A stretch of 10,842 bases of DNA from Nocardioides sp. Its GTDB lineage: Bacteria; Actinomycetota; Actinomycetes; Propionibacteriales; Nocardioidaceae. The DNA is taken from assembly GCA_003519585.1 (NCBI GenBank), contig DOWL01000159.1, forward strand, positions 17,949 to 28,790, written 5' to 3'. A program made the position numbers and the translations under genes. Numbering within the stretch: the first letter of the stretch is position 1; each line of letters starts with the position of its first letter. A model generated the notes under the pieces. The model made no database searches. It had not been told where the DNA came from and saw only the letters and a list, made by a program, of their open reading frames with translations. Positions 1 to 5,326 of this stretch are shown here, one piece after another.

Positions 1-620
1 CGCGCGGGCCCCCCCGCATCGCGCCCCCGGCCGACGGCGATCGCGAGCGCCAGCAGGCAGATCGGGATGTTGACGAAGAAGATCCACCGCCACGAGAGGC
101 CACTGGTGAGTACGCCGCCGAGCACCGGGCCGATCGCGACGGCCACACCGGTGGTGGCGCCGAAGGCCCCGAAGGCCACCCCACGATCGCGACCGCTGAA
201 CGCCGAGGCGATCAGCGCCAGCGCGGTCGCGAACATCGCCGCCCCGCCGATGCCCTGGAAGGCCCGGGCGAGCTGGAGGAAGAAGATGTCCTGGGCCGCG
301 CCGCAGGCGATCGAGCCCACCATGAACAGCACCGTGCCGATGACGAAGAGCAGGCGGCGGCCGTAGAGATCGGCCAGCGACCCGGCGGTGAGCAGCAACG
401 CGGCCAGGCTGAGCGCGTAGGCGTCGATCACCCACTGCAGGTCCGCCAGGGTCGCGTCGAGGTCGTCCTGGATGTCGACCAGGGCGACGTTCACGATCGT
501 GATGTCCAGCAGCAGGATGAAGACCCCGAGGCAGACGGCGACCAGCGTCCACCACTTCGGGTCTCTGCCGGTCACGGACACATGCCCCGTCTGCCCAGTC
601 TCGAGCCCCTGTTCTGACAT
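1..620 (-). CDS. DHA2-family MFS drug:H+ antiporter (EmrB/QacA type), N-terminal part
   Basis: This is the first about 206 residues of a 14-helix major facilitator of the inner membrane, a family that exports drugs or metabolites against protons. The gene runs off the left edge. Visible hallmarks are motif D1 LDITIVNVAL at residues 38-47, motif A GSLADLYGRR at 80-89, antiporter motif C with GPVLGG at 164-169, and SWRWIFFVNIP at 176-186, all in family order between hydrophobic helices. The usual Pro after the D1 motif is Val (V48). The ATG at 620 is preceded by GAGGAGG (626-632) with a 5-nt gap, which fixes the start. It diverges from a MarR-type regulator, the usual arrangement for a locally regulated efflux pump. 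Substrate cannot be deduced. The family call is firm; the drug-efflux role is inference from family and context. Confidence 0.93.
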   Translation of the reverse strand, partial: MSEQGLETGQTGHVSVTGRDPKWWTLVAVCLGVFILLLDITIVNVALVDIQDDLDATLADLQWVIDAYALSLAALLLTAGSLADLYGRRLLFVIGTVLFMVGSIACGAAQDIFFLQLARAFQGIGGAAMFATALALIASAFSGRDRGVAFGAFGATTGVAVAIGPVLGGVLTSGLSWRWIFFVNIPICLLALAIAVGRGRDAGGPA

Positions 621-625
621 ACCTG

Positions 626-632
626 CCTCCTC
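626..632 (-). promoter_or_regulatory. Ribosome binding site of the MFS gene
   Basis: The minus strand reads GAGGAGG five bases before the ATG at 620. It is a near-perfect Shine-Dalgarno sequence, in contrast to the many genes here that lack one. Confidence 0.85.
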
Positions 633-644
633 GATCGCCCGACC

Positions 645-696
645 AATCGTCACCCTGTGAATCATCAAGCACCTAACGATTACCTTCGGTACGATA
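645..696. promoter_or_regulatory. Divergent promoter/operator region between the MFS and tandem-MarR genes
   Basis: This is the least GC-rich part of the 139-bp gap 621-759. On the plus strand TACGAT (690-695) fits the actinobacterial TANNNT -10 element. On the minus strand TATCGT (696-691) fits it too, so the two -10 boxes lie on top of each other. AATCGT (645-650) and ACGATT (676-681) are inverted copies, and TACCTTCGGTA (681-691) is a small palindrome abutting the -10 boxes. These are natural candidates for MarR operator half-sites. Leaders of about 55-65 nt are implied for both genes. No convincing -35 element is visible, and operator identity is inference. Confidence 0.5.
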
Positions 697-759
697 CTCA
701 GGCGCACGAGTTCGTCAAGCGCCTCACGATCCCGACGATCCACAGCAAGGAGCCAACGA

Positions 760-1644
760 GTGGGGCTGGAGAACGCCACCGACAGCCGGGAGCTGCTGCC
801 CGGGCTGGAGGACCAGCCCGGACACCTCCTGTGGCGGGCGGCCGCTCGCGTGTCGGTGAACCTGGCGACGGTGCTGCCCGAGGGCGTCGACATCCACGCC
901 TACGCCGCCCTGCTCGCCCTCGCCGGTGGCGTCGGTCGATCGCAGCAGTCCATCGCCCTCACCATCGACGTCAGCCGCACCACGATGGTCAAGGTGGCCG
1001 CTGCGCTGAGCGAGCAGGGGCTGGTCGAACGGGTCCGCAACCCCGAGGACCGCAGGTCCTACCTCCTGACCCGGACCCCCAGCGGGGCAGCGGCCGCGCG
1101 CCGCTGGCGCCGGCACGCCGAAGATCTCGAGGAGGCACTCACTCCCGGCTTCCTCCTGTCCGAGCGGGAGGAGTTGCGGCGGTTGCTGCTCCGGGTCCTG
1201 GAGCAGGAGCTCGCACCGGACACCCCCGCACCGCTGTTGGGGAGCCTCGGCTTCCTCATCACCCGGGCACACCTGCGGATGCACCGGGCGTTCTCCGAGG
1301 CGCTGGCCCCGCTGCGGATCGTGCCGCCGCAGTTCGGTCTCCTCGCGACCGTCGCCACGCTCGGGCCGGTGCCCCAGGCCGAGGTCAGCCGGCGGCTGGG
1401 CATCAGCGGCGCGAGCGTCGTGCAGTTGGTGGACGACCTGGAGGCCCGCGGCCTGGTCGAACGTCGGCGGCTCGAGTGGGACCGTCGCACCCAGGTGCTC
1501 CACCTGCTCCCCGGTGCGACCGAGGTGCTCGCGGAGGCACGTCGCCGCGGTGAGGAGACGCTCGCGCAGCGGCTCGGCACCCTCGACGTGGAGGAGCTCG
1601 AGCGGCTGGTGGGTCTGCTCCAGCGCTTCGTCAGGGGCGAGTGA
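760..1644 (+). CDS. Tandem-domain MarR-family transcriptional regulator
   Basis: A DNA-binding regulator, probably acting on the divergent efflux gene. MarR proteins are usually about 140-160 residues with one winged helix and work as dimers. This 294-residue chain has two: domain 1 at about 19-150, with recognition helix near VSRTTMVKVAAAL (71-83) and a wing with DRR at 97-99, and domain 2 at about 159-292, with helix near ISGASVVQLVDDL (215-227) and a wing with DRR at 241-243. Each domain reads '(E)QGLVER' or 'ARGLVER' before its wing. The protein may therefore act as a single-chain pseudo-dimer. The GTG at 760 has AAGGAG (747-752) seven bases upstream. The 3' end overlaps the convergent methyltransferase gene by 14 bp. 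The domain call is strong; the efflux target is inferred from the divergent layout, and the ligand is unknown. Confidence 0.88.
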   Translation: MGLENATDSRELLPGLEDQPGHLLWRAAARVSVNLATVLPEGVDIHAYAALLALAGGVGRSQQSIALTIDVSRTTMVKVAAALSEQGLVERVRNPEDRRSYLLTRTPSGAAAARRWRRHAEDLEEALTPGFLLSEREELRRLLLRVLEQELAPDTPAPLLGSLGFLITRAHLRMHRAFSEALAPLRIVPPQFGLLATVATLGPVPQAEVSRRLGISGASVVQLVDDLEARGLVERRRLEWDRRTQVLHLLPGATEVLAEARRRGEETLAQRLGTLDVEELERLVGLLQRFVRGE

Positions 1645-2311
1645 GCAGCAGCCGCCAGAACGGCGCCGCACGACCTGGAACCTCCACCTCGTCGAGCGAC
1701 TCGACGCGGACGCCGTCGCCGGCGACCGCCTCCATCTCGGCGCGGCTCAGGGTCCAGGGCGGCTCCTCGGTGACCGGCTCGTCGTCGCGGCGCACGACCT
1801 GGACGACCAACGCGGTGCCACCGGGCGCCAGCAGGCGACGTACGCCGGACGAGGCCCGGTCGCGCAGGGACGGGTGCAGCGCCTGGAGGGTGTAGATCTC
1901 GACCACGAGATCGAAGGCACCGACGAGATCAGTCGCCAGGTCGAGCAGGTCGCCCTCGCGGTAGTCGACCGCCGAGTCGGGGTAGCGGTCGCGCACGGCG
2001 GTGACCGCGGCCGGCGAGATGTCGAAGGCCACCGTCCGCCAACCGCGCGCGGCCAGGTGTTCGGAGTCGGCTCCCAATCCACAGCCGACGACCACGGCTC
2101 GGCGGCCGCTGCCGTCGCCGTGCTCGGCCGACCATTCGCCCAGCCAGTCGCGCAGCACCGGATGCGGGTCGGTGTGGTCCCACGGCAGCGCTACGTCGCC
2201 CTGCCGGGCCGCCGACCAGAGCTCGTCGTACCAGCGGGTCGGCTCACCGTCGGCCACTGCGGCGATGCCGAGTTCGTCGGCGAGCTCGTTCCACCCGCGT
2301 TCGTGGGTCAC
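1631..2311 (-). CDS. Class I SAM-dependent methyltransferase (TPMT-like)
   Basis: A cytosolic 226-residue Rossmann-fold methyltransferase. SAM-binding motif I is VVVGCGLGADS (73-83), the motif II acidic residue is D97 in VAFDIS, 'DYREGDLLDL' (116-125) follows as the next SAM-contact strand, and LLAPGGTALVV (160-170) is a typical post-motif segment. The N-terminal RWYDELW...LPWD resembles the thiopurine/tellurite methyltransferase group, so a small-molecule acceptor is likely, but the substrate is not predictable. The chosen start is the GTG at 2311, which overlaps the stop of the upstream DUF4446 gene as GTGA and suggests translational coupling. An in-frame ATG at 2371 would add 20 residues of low-complexity sequence and overlap the upstream gene further. 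The 3' end overlaps the tandem MarR gene tail-to-tail. Confidence 0.85.
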   Translation of the reverse strand: MTHERGWNELADELGIAAVADGEPTRWYDELWSAARQGDVALPWDHTDPHPVLRDWLGEWSAEHGDGSGRRAVVVGCGLGADSEHLAARGWRTVAFDISPAAVTAVRDRYPDSAVDYREGDLLDLATDLVGAFDLVVEIYTLQALHPSLRDRASSGVRRLLAPGGTALVVQVVRRDDEPVTEEPPWTLSRAEMEAVAGDGVRVESLDEVEVPGRAAPFWRLLLTRP

Positions 2312-2736
2312 GGCCGGGCGGACGTCACCGCGTCCTCCTCCTCCGGAGACAGCGGCTGGTCGGACGACCATCCCGAGACGCTCTTGGCATAGCTTCGGGC
2401 CTCGCTACGACCGTGGATCGCCGTCAGCACCACGCCGTTGCCACCGTCGTCGAGAAGCGCGACCGACCACGAGAGGCGGCCCCCGACGCTCTGTCCCACG
2501 CCAGGCCCTCCACCGGTCCCCATGCCGGGGAAGGCGTCGTACCGCACGACGCCCACGTGCCGGACCGCGCCGGCGGACTCCGCGCGCAAGGCGGCGACCT
2601 CTTGACGCAACCCGAGGACGTCCTCGGGCAACGCGTCGACATCTCCGGTAGGCGCGGGCGCCCGGCGTACGCCGAGCAGCGCCACGGCCAGTGCGGCGAC
2701 GGCGACCACGAGACTGAGCACGACCAGGAAGGTCAC
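2308..2736 (-). CDS. DUF4446 family membrane-anchored protein
   Basis: A 142-residue protein of unknown function. One N-terminal membrane helix (residues 2-23) is followed by a Pro-rich linker, a short helical stretch (40-56) and the conserved DUF4446 core: VRHVGVVRYDAFPGMG (58-73), LSWSVALLDDGGNGVVLT (88-105) and IHGRSEARSYAK (107-118). A Gly-rich insert (73-86) separates the first two core strands, where family members I recall usually have only a short turn. The start is set at the GTG at 2736 because the minus-strand TAGTTT (2749-2744) lies seven bases before it and no Shine-Dalgarno is present. A TTG at 2745 would overlap that -10 box and is less likely. It is the first gene of a unit with the methyltransferase (GTGA overlap). 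The family call rests on recognised core motifs. Confidence 0.85.
   Translation of the reverse strand: MTFLVVLSLVVAVAALAVALLGVRRAPAPTGDVDALPEDVLGLRQEVAALRAESAGAVRHVGVVRYDAFPGMGTGGGPGVGQSVGGRLSWSVALLDDGGNGVVLTAIHGRSEARSYAKSVSGWSSDQPLSPEEEDAVTSARP
2326..2344 (-). promoter_or_regulatory. Internal Shine-Dalgarno and GTG just before the methyltransferase start
   Basis: Within the end of the DUF4446 gene the minus strand has GGAGGAGGAGG (2344-2334), a very strong Shine-Dalgarno sequence. It is followed by five bases and an in-frame GTG (2328-2326, Val137). Initiation there would make a hexapeptide ending at the same TGA that overlaps the methyltransferase GTG. The site could load ribosomes that then restart at 2311, or the run may simply encode the Glu-Glu-Glu of the protein. 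Confidence 0.35.
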
Positions 2737-2743
2737 GCCGACC

Positions 2744-2753
2744 AAACTACGAT
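2744..2753. promoter_or_regulatory. Overlapping back-to-back -10 boxes for pheA and the DUF4446 gene
   Basis: On the plus strand TACGAT (2748-2753) is followed by six bases and then the pheA GTG. On the minus strand TAGTTT (2749-2744) is followed by seven bases and then the GTG at 2736. The boxes share two base pairs and the whole gap between start codons is 23 bp. Transcription would begin at or next to each start codon, and neither gene has a Shine-Dalgarno sequence, so both messages should be leaderless. The -35 region of each promoter must lie inside the other gene. Confidence 0.65.
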
Positions 2754-2759
2754 GCTGCG

Positions 2760-3620
2760 GTGACCGAACCTCCGCGCCGCCCCGAGCGGATCGCCTATCA
2801 GGGTGAGCCGGGCGCCAACTCCCATCAGGTGTGCCGCGAGCACTATCCGGAGTTGGAGGCGGTGCCGTGTGCGTCGTTCGAGGACGTGTTCGCGGCCGTC
2901 GAGGGCGGCGAGGCGGAGCTCGCGATGATCCCGATCGACAACTCCATCGCCGGGCGGGTCGCGGACATCCACCACTTCCTGCCCGACTCGGGGCTCCACA
3001 TCATCGCCGAGCACTTCCTGCGGATCCGGTTCCACCTGCTGGGCATCCCGGGTGCGCGCCTGGAGGAGGTCCGCACGGTCCACTCGCACGTGCATGCGCT
3101 GGGCCAGTGCCGCAAGGTCATCCGCGCCCACAACCTGCACCCGGTGATCTCGGGTGACACGGCGGGCGCCGCGCGCGAGATCGTCGAGGCCGGTGACCCC
3201 ACGCAGGCAGCGATCTCGCCACCGCTGGCCGCCGAGATCTACGGCCTCGAGGTCCTCGCCGAGGACGTCGAGGACGAGGAGCACAACACCACCCGTTTCG
3301 TCGTGCTCTCCCGAGAGCTGGTCGAGGCTGCGCCCGGCAACGGACCGGTCGTCACGTCGTTCATCTTCAACGTCCGCAACCTCCCGGCGGCGCTCTACAA
3401 GGCGCTCGGCGGCTTCGCGACCAACGGCGTGAACATGACCAAACTCGAGAGCTACATGGTCGGTGGAGAGTTCACTGCCACCCAGTTCCTGGCCGAGGTC
3501 GACGGTCACCCCACCGACCTCGGGGTCGCCCGAGCGCTGGAGGAGCTGCGGTTCTTCACCACCGACGTGAAGATCCTCGGCGTCTACCCCGCCGATGCGT
3601 TCCGCGAGGACCACGCCTGA
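2760..3620 (+). CDS. pheA: Prephenate dehydratase
   Basis: Converts prephenate to phenylpyruvate in the cytosolic phenylalanine pathway. At 286 residues it is the stand-alone dehydratase (no chorismate mutase), with a catalytic PDT domain at about 9-185 and an ACT regulatory domain at about 198-276. PDT signatures include RIAYQGEPGANS (10-21), AMIPIDNSIAGRV (55-67) and the catalytic TRF motif in NTTRFVVLS (176-184). The ACT domain has VRNLPAALYKALGGFA, then MTKLESYM, so the usual ESRP effector motif is ESYM (230-233). I know this variant, together with the GEPGANS and HALGQCRK signatures, best from alphaproteobacterial dehydratases, so transfer or a distinct subfamily is possible. The GTG start lies six bases after a TACGAT -10 box with no Shine-Dalgarno. 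Phenylalanine feedback through ACT is expected from the family but the changed motif leaves it open. Confidence 0.95.
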   Translation: MTEPPRRPERIAYQGEPGANSHQVCREHYPELEAVPCASFEDVFAAVEGGEAELAMIPIDNSIAGRVADIHHFLPDSGLHIIAEHFLRIRFHLLGIPGARLEEVRTVHSHVHALGQCRKVIRAHNLHPVISGDTAGAAREIVEAGDPTQAAISPPLAAEIYGLEVLAEDVEDEEHNTTRFVVLSRELVEAAPGNGPVVTSFIFNVRNLPAALYKALGGFATNGVNMTKLESYMVGGEFTATQFLAEVDGHPTDLGVARALEELRFFTTDVKILGVYPADAFREDHA

Positions 3621-3941
3621 GATCGCTGGGGCCTTCGACCACGTTGATGTAGACGTCCCGGTGCGGCGGGACCTCGCGGTCGTCGCGTCGACGTCGTCGA
3701 CCGTGATGTAGACACCCCAGAACGCCGGGTGCCCCTGCAGCTGCGGCATCTGACCAGTGATCCCCGCAATCCCTTCGCCGCGGACGGACACCGCGACGTA
3801 CACTCCCGCCTCGCCCATCTCGACGTCCTGGCACTCCCAGCCCAGCAGCGAAGAGTAGAACGCCTTGGCAGCCGCCAGGTCCGGCGTCGTCAGCTCGACG
3901 TAGCTCGGCGTGCCCTGTGCGCACCGCTCGACGGTGCTCAC
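3619..3941 (-). pseudogene. Glyoxalase/VOC-family protein remnant, frameshifted and truncated
   Basis: The first 88 codons encode a clean VOC start: TPSYVELTTPDLAAAKAFYSSLLGW (11-35), then HPAFWGVYITVDDVDATT (71-88). Just after, near 3674-3680, the frame breaks. Adding one base would restore a VOC-like continuation (EVPPHRDVYINVVEGPSDL), but that also ends, at 3619-3621, exactly at the pheA stop codon. The final strands with the last metal-site residue are missing. Read without correction, the frame runs on antisense through pheA for 402 codons, which is not a credible product. The GTG start at 3941 and its TAGGCT -10 box look intact, so the remnant may still be transcribed antisense into pheA. 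A sequencing error could explain the frameshift but not the missing 3' end. VOC proteins include dioxygenases, glyoxalases and resistance proteins; the former function is unknown. Confidence 0.75.
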
Positions 3942-3947
3942 GCGCCC

Positions 3948-3953
3948 AGCCTA
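3948..3953 (-). promoter_or_regulatory. -10 box of the VOC remnant (leaderless type)
   Basis: The minus strand reads TAGGCT, then six bases, then the GTG at 3941, with no Shine-Dalgarno between. Confidence 0.5.
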
Positions 3954-3969
3954 CGAACGTGTGGGAACG

Positions 3970-4008
3970 CGGTCGGCCGGTTCGCGCACGTCAGGTGCAC
4001 GCCGACCG
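3970..4008. repeat. 8-bp inverted repeat in a divergent intergenic region
   Basis: CGGTCGGC (3970-3977) and GCCGACCG (4001-4008) are perfect inverted copies 23 bp apart. They lie between the two divergent -10 boxes at 3948-3953 and 4010-4015. It may be an operator, but eight G/C-rich bases could match by chance. Confidence 0.3.
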
Positions 4009-4009
4009 G

Positions 4010-4015
4010 TACGTT
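4010..4015 (+). promoter_or_regulatory. -10 box of the four-helix membrane protein gene (leaderless type)
   Basis: TACGTT is followed by six bases and the GTG at 4022. No Shine-Dalgarno sequence is present. The spacing is identical to that at pheA and larB, which supports both the promoter and the start codon. Confidence 0.6.
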
Positions 4016-4021
4016 GCCGCC

Positions 4022-4414
4022 GTGGTTCCCCCGACTACATGGCTGCACTCCGCCACGCTCGCCGTGGCCGGCGTCGCGTTCGGCGTCTACACGGTCCTCG
4101 CCCAGGCTCGCCAGGACCCGACGCTCCCCTTCCTGATCGTGTGCATCGCCCTGCTCGCCTTCGCGCAGTGGCAGGCCAAGGAGAACGCCGCCTCGCGGCT
4201 CACTGCCCTGTGGGAGTGGGCCGCCGCCACGGTCACCTTCGTCCTGGTGATCGGCGGCTGGCAGCTGCTGGACGCGACGGACCCCACCGGCCCCAGCGGA
4301 GCGCCGTGGTCGCTGCGGATCGTGGTGCTGGTCGCCATCGCGCTCCCGCTCACCACCGTCGCCTGGCTCGGCTGGCGCCACAGCCGACTGGCCAGCCAGG
4401 TCGCCAGCAACTAG
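4022..4414 (+). CDS. Small four-helix membrane protein, function unknown
   Basis: I do not recognise a named family. The 130-residue product has four clear hydrophobic segments at about 7-27, 34-50, 65-83 and 96-118, a short basic/acidic stretch between helices 2 and 3 (QAKENAASRL, 51-60), a DATDPTGPSG loop (84-93) and a short basic C-terminal tail (WRHSR). This indicates an inner-membrane protein with both ends probably on the same side. There are no conspicuous charged residues within the helices that would suggest a transporter. The GTG at 4022 is preferred because TACGTT lies six bases upstream; the longer open frame from 3917 would run through the promoter and add an unlikely Arg-rich N-terminus. 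It diverges from the VOC remnant and is followed by a palindrome that could end its transcript. Confidence 0.7.
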   Translation: MVPPTTWLHSATLAVAGVAFGVYTVLAQARQDPTLPFLIVCIALLAFAQWQAKENAASRLTALWEWAAATVTFVLVIGGWQLLDATDPTGPSGAPWSLRIVVLVAIALPLTTVAWLGWRHSRLASQVASN

Positions 4415-4450
4415 CGGAAACACGGGAGCCGCTGGCCGGGTGCCTCCGCT

Positions 4451-4534
4451 GCGGTGGTTTCGACACCGAACGCGCCAGCGCGCCTTCGGGCTCAACCACC
4501 GTCCGGTGGTCAGCGAGCGTGTCGAAACCTCCGC
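4451..4534. repeat. Intergenic compound palindrome (REP-like)
   Basis: The outer arms are 4451-4466 and 4519-4534, which pair as inverted repeats over 16 bp with one mismatch; the core GGTTTCGACAC / GTGTCGAAACC is perfect. Inside lies a second perfect palindrome, ACCACCGTCCGGTGGT (4495-4510). The element sits 36 bp after the stop of the four-helix protein gene and about 100 bp before larB. I recall similar GGTTTCGACAC...CAACCACC palindromes scattered between genes in Nocardioides-type genomes, so it may be a REP/MITE-like family member. It could also work as a bidirectional, U-tract-free terminator. Confidence 0.65.
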
Positions 4535-4624
4535 ACGCCTTAGCTGGGACCGGATCGCCGTGGCCAGGCGTCCCTCGGAGCCCGCGCGTCCGGCGGTCGC
4601 CGGCATAGCTGATCAGCCAGCCAT

Positions 4625-4630
4625 TAACCT
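4625..4630 (+). promoter_or_regulatory. -10 box of larB (leaderless type)
   Basis: TAACCT is followed by exactly six bases and the larB GTG at 4637, with no Shine-Dalgarno. No aptamer-like structure for a nickel riboswitch is evident in the 222-bp gap 4415-4636, which otherwise holds only the palindrome at 4451-4534. Confidence 0.6.
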
Positions 4631-4636
4631 GCTCGG

Positions 4637-5326
4637 GTGGAGCCGGACCCGCTGATCGCCGACCTCGGTTTCGCGCGCGTCGACGTCGACCGGGCGCGCC
4701 GCACCGGCGACGCGGAGGTCGTCTACGGCGCGGGCAAGACGCCGGGCCAGGTGATCGCGATCCTGCGGACGCTTCACGAACGCCACCCGGATCGTGCCGT
4801 CCTGGCGACCCGGCTCTCGGAAGAGGCCCTGGCGCAGGTCGCCACGTCGCTTCCCGGAGCGAGCGTCGACGCCGTGGCCCGTGCGGCCACCCTGGGGCCC
4901 TTGCCGACGGCCCGGGGCACCGTCGCCGTGGTCTCGGCCGGCACCAGTGACGCCCCGGTCGCGGCCGAGGCGGCCCTGAGCATCCGCGTACACGGCGCGG
5001 CCGCCGACGTGATCGAGGACGTCGGCGTCGCCGGGCTGCACCGCCTGCTCGCCGTACGCGATCGCCTCGAGGCCGCCGACTGCCTCGTCGTGGTGGCCGG
5101 CATGGAAGGCGCGCTTCCGTCGGTCGTCGGCGGCCTGACCGGCGTACCCCTCGTCGCCGTGCCGACGAGCGTCGGGTACGGCGCCTCGTTCGGTGGCGTC
5201 GCGGCGCTCCTGGCGATGCTCAACTCCTGCGCACCCGGCGTGACCGTCGTCAACATCGACAACGGGTACGGCGCCGGCGTCTTCGCGGCCCGGGTGGCCC
5301 GGTCCGCGCGGGAGCGGCCCGAGTGA
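4637..5326 (+). CDS. larB: LarB, pyridinium-3,5-biscarboxylic acid mononucleotide synthase
   Basis: First enzyme of nickel-pincer nucleotide cofactor synthesis: it carboxylates and hydrolyses nicotinic acid adenine dinucleotide to pyridinium-3,5-biscarboxylate mononucleotide. Residues 1-90 form the N-terminal region, including the LarB-typical LGFARVDVDRARRTGDAEVVYGAGKT pattern within 9-35. Residues about 94-222 form the PurE/AIR-carboxylase-like domain with TVAVVSAGTSDAPVAAEAA (95-113), VVVAGMEGALPSVVGG (151-166), PTSVGYGASFGG (176-187) and NIDNGYGAG (206-214). At 229 residues it is slightly shorter than many homologues (about 245). The GTG start follows a TAACCT -10 box by six bases. The stop overlaps the larC start as GTGA, so the two are co-translated. 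LarE, needed between LarB and LarC, is not in the window. Confidence 0.93.
   Translation: MEPDPLIADLGFARVDVDRARRTGDAEVVYGAGKTPGQVIAILRTLHERHPDRAVLATRLSEEALAQVATSLPGASVDAVARAATLGPLPTARGTVAVVSAGTSDAPVAAEAALSIRVHGAAADVIEDVGVAGLHRLLAVRDRLEAADCLVVVAGMEGALPSVVGGLTGVPLVAVPTSVGYGASFGGVAALLAMLNSCAPGVTVVNIDNGYGAGVFAARVARSARERPE

Noticed and set aside
724..1671. Long minus-strand open frame opposite the tandem MarR gene
   Set aside because: High-GC antisense shadow: low-complexity Gln/Glu-rich translation with no family motif, while the plus strand has clear MarR domains.
3643..3717. Direct repeat TGATGTAGAC at about 3645 and 3704
   Set aside because: Both copies encode the Val-Tyr-Ile of neighbouring VOC beta-strands on the minus strand, so coding similarity explains it.
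2733..3941. 402-codon minus-strand frame starting with a VOC sequence and running through pheA
   Set aside because: Only the first 88 codons look like a protein family; the rest is antisense to a strongly recognised pheA. Treated as a pseudogene reading on by lack of stop codons.
4415..4636. Possible nickel or other riboswitch before larB
   Set aside because: The -10 box six bases before the GTG leaves no transcribed leader, and the palindrome at 4451-4534 lies upstream of that promoter.
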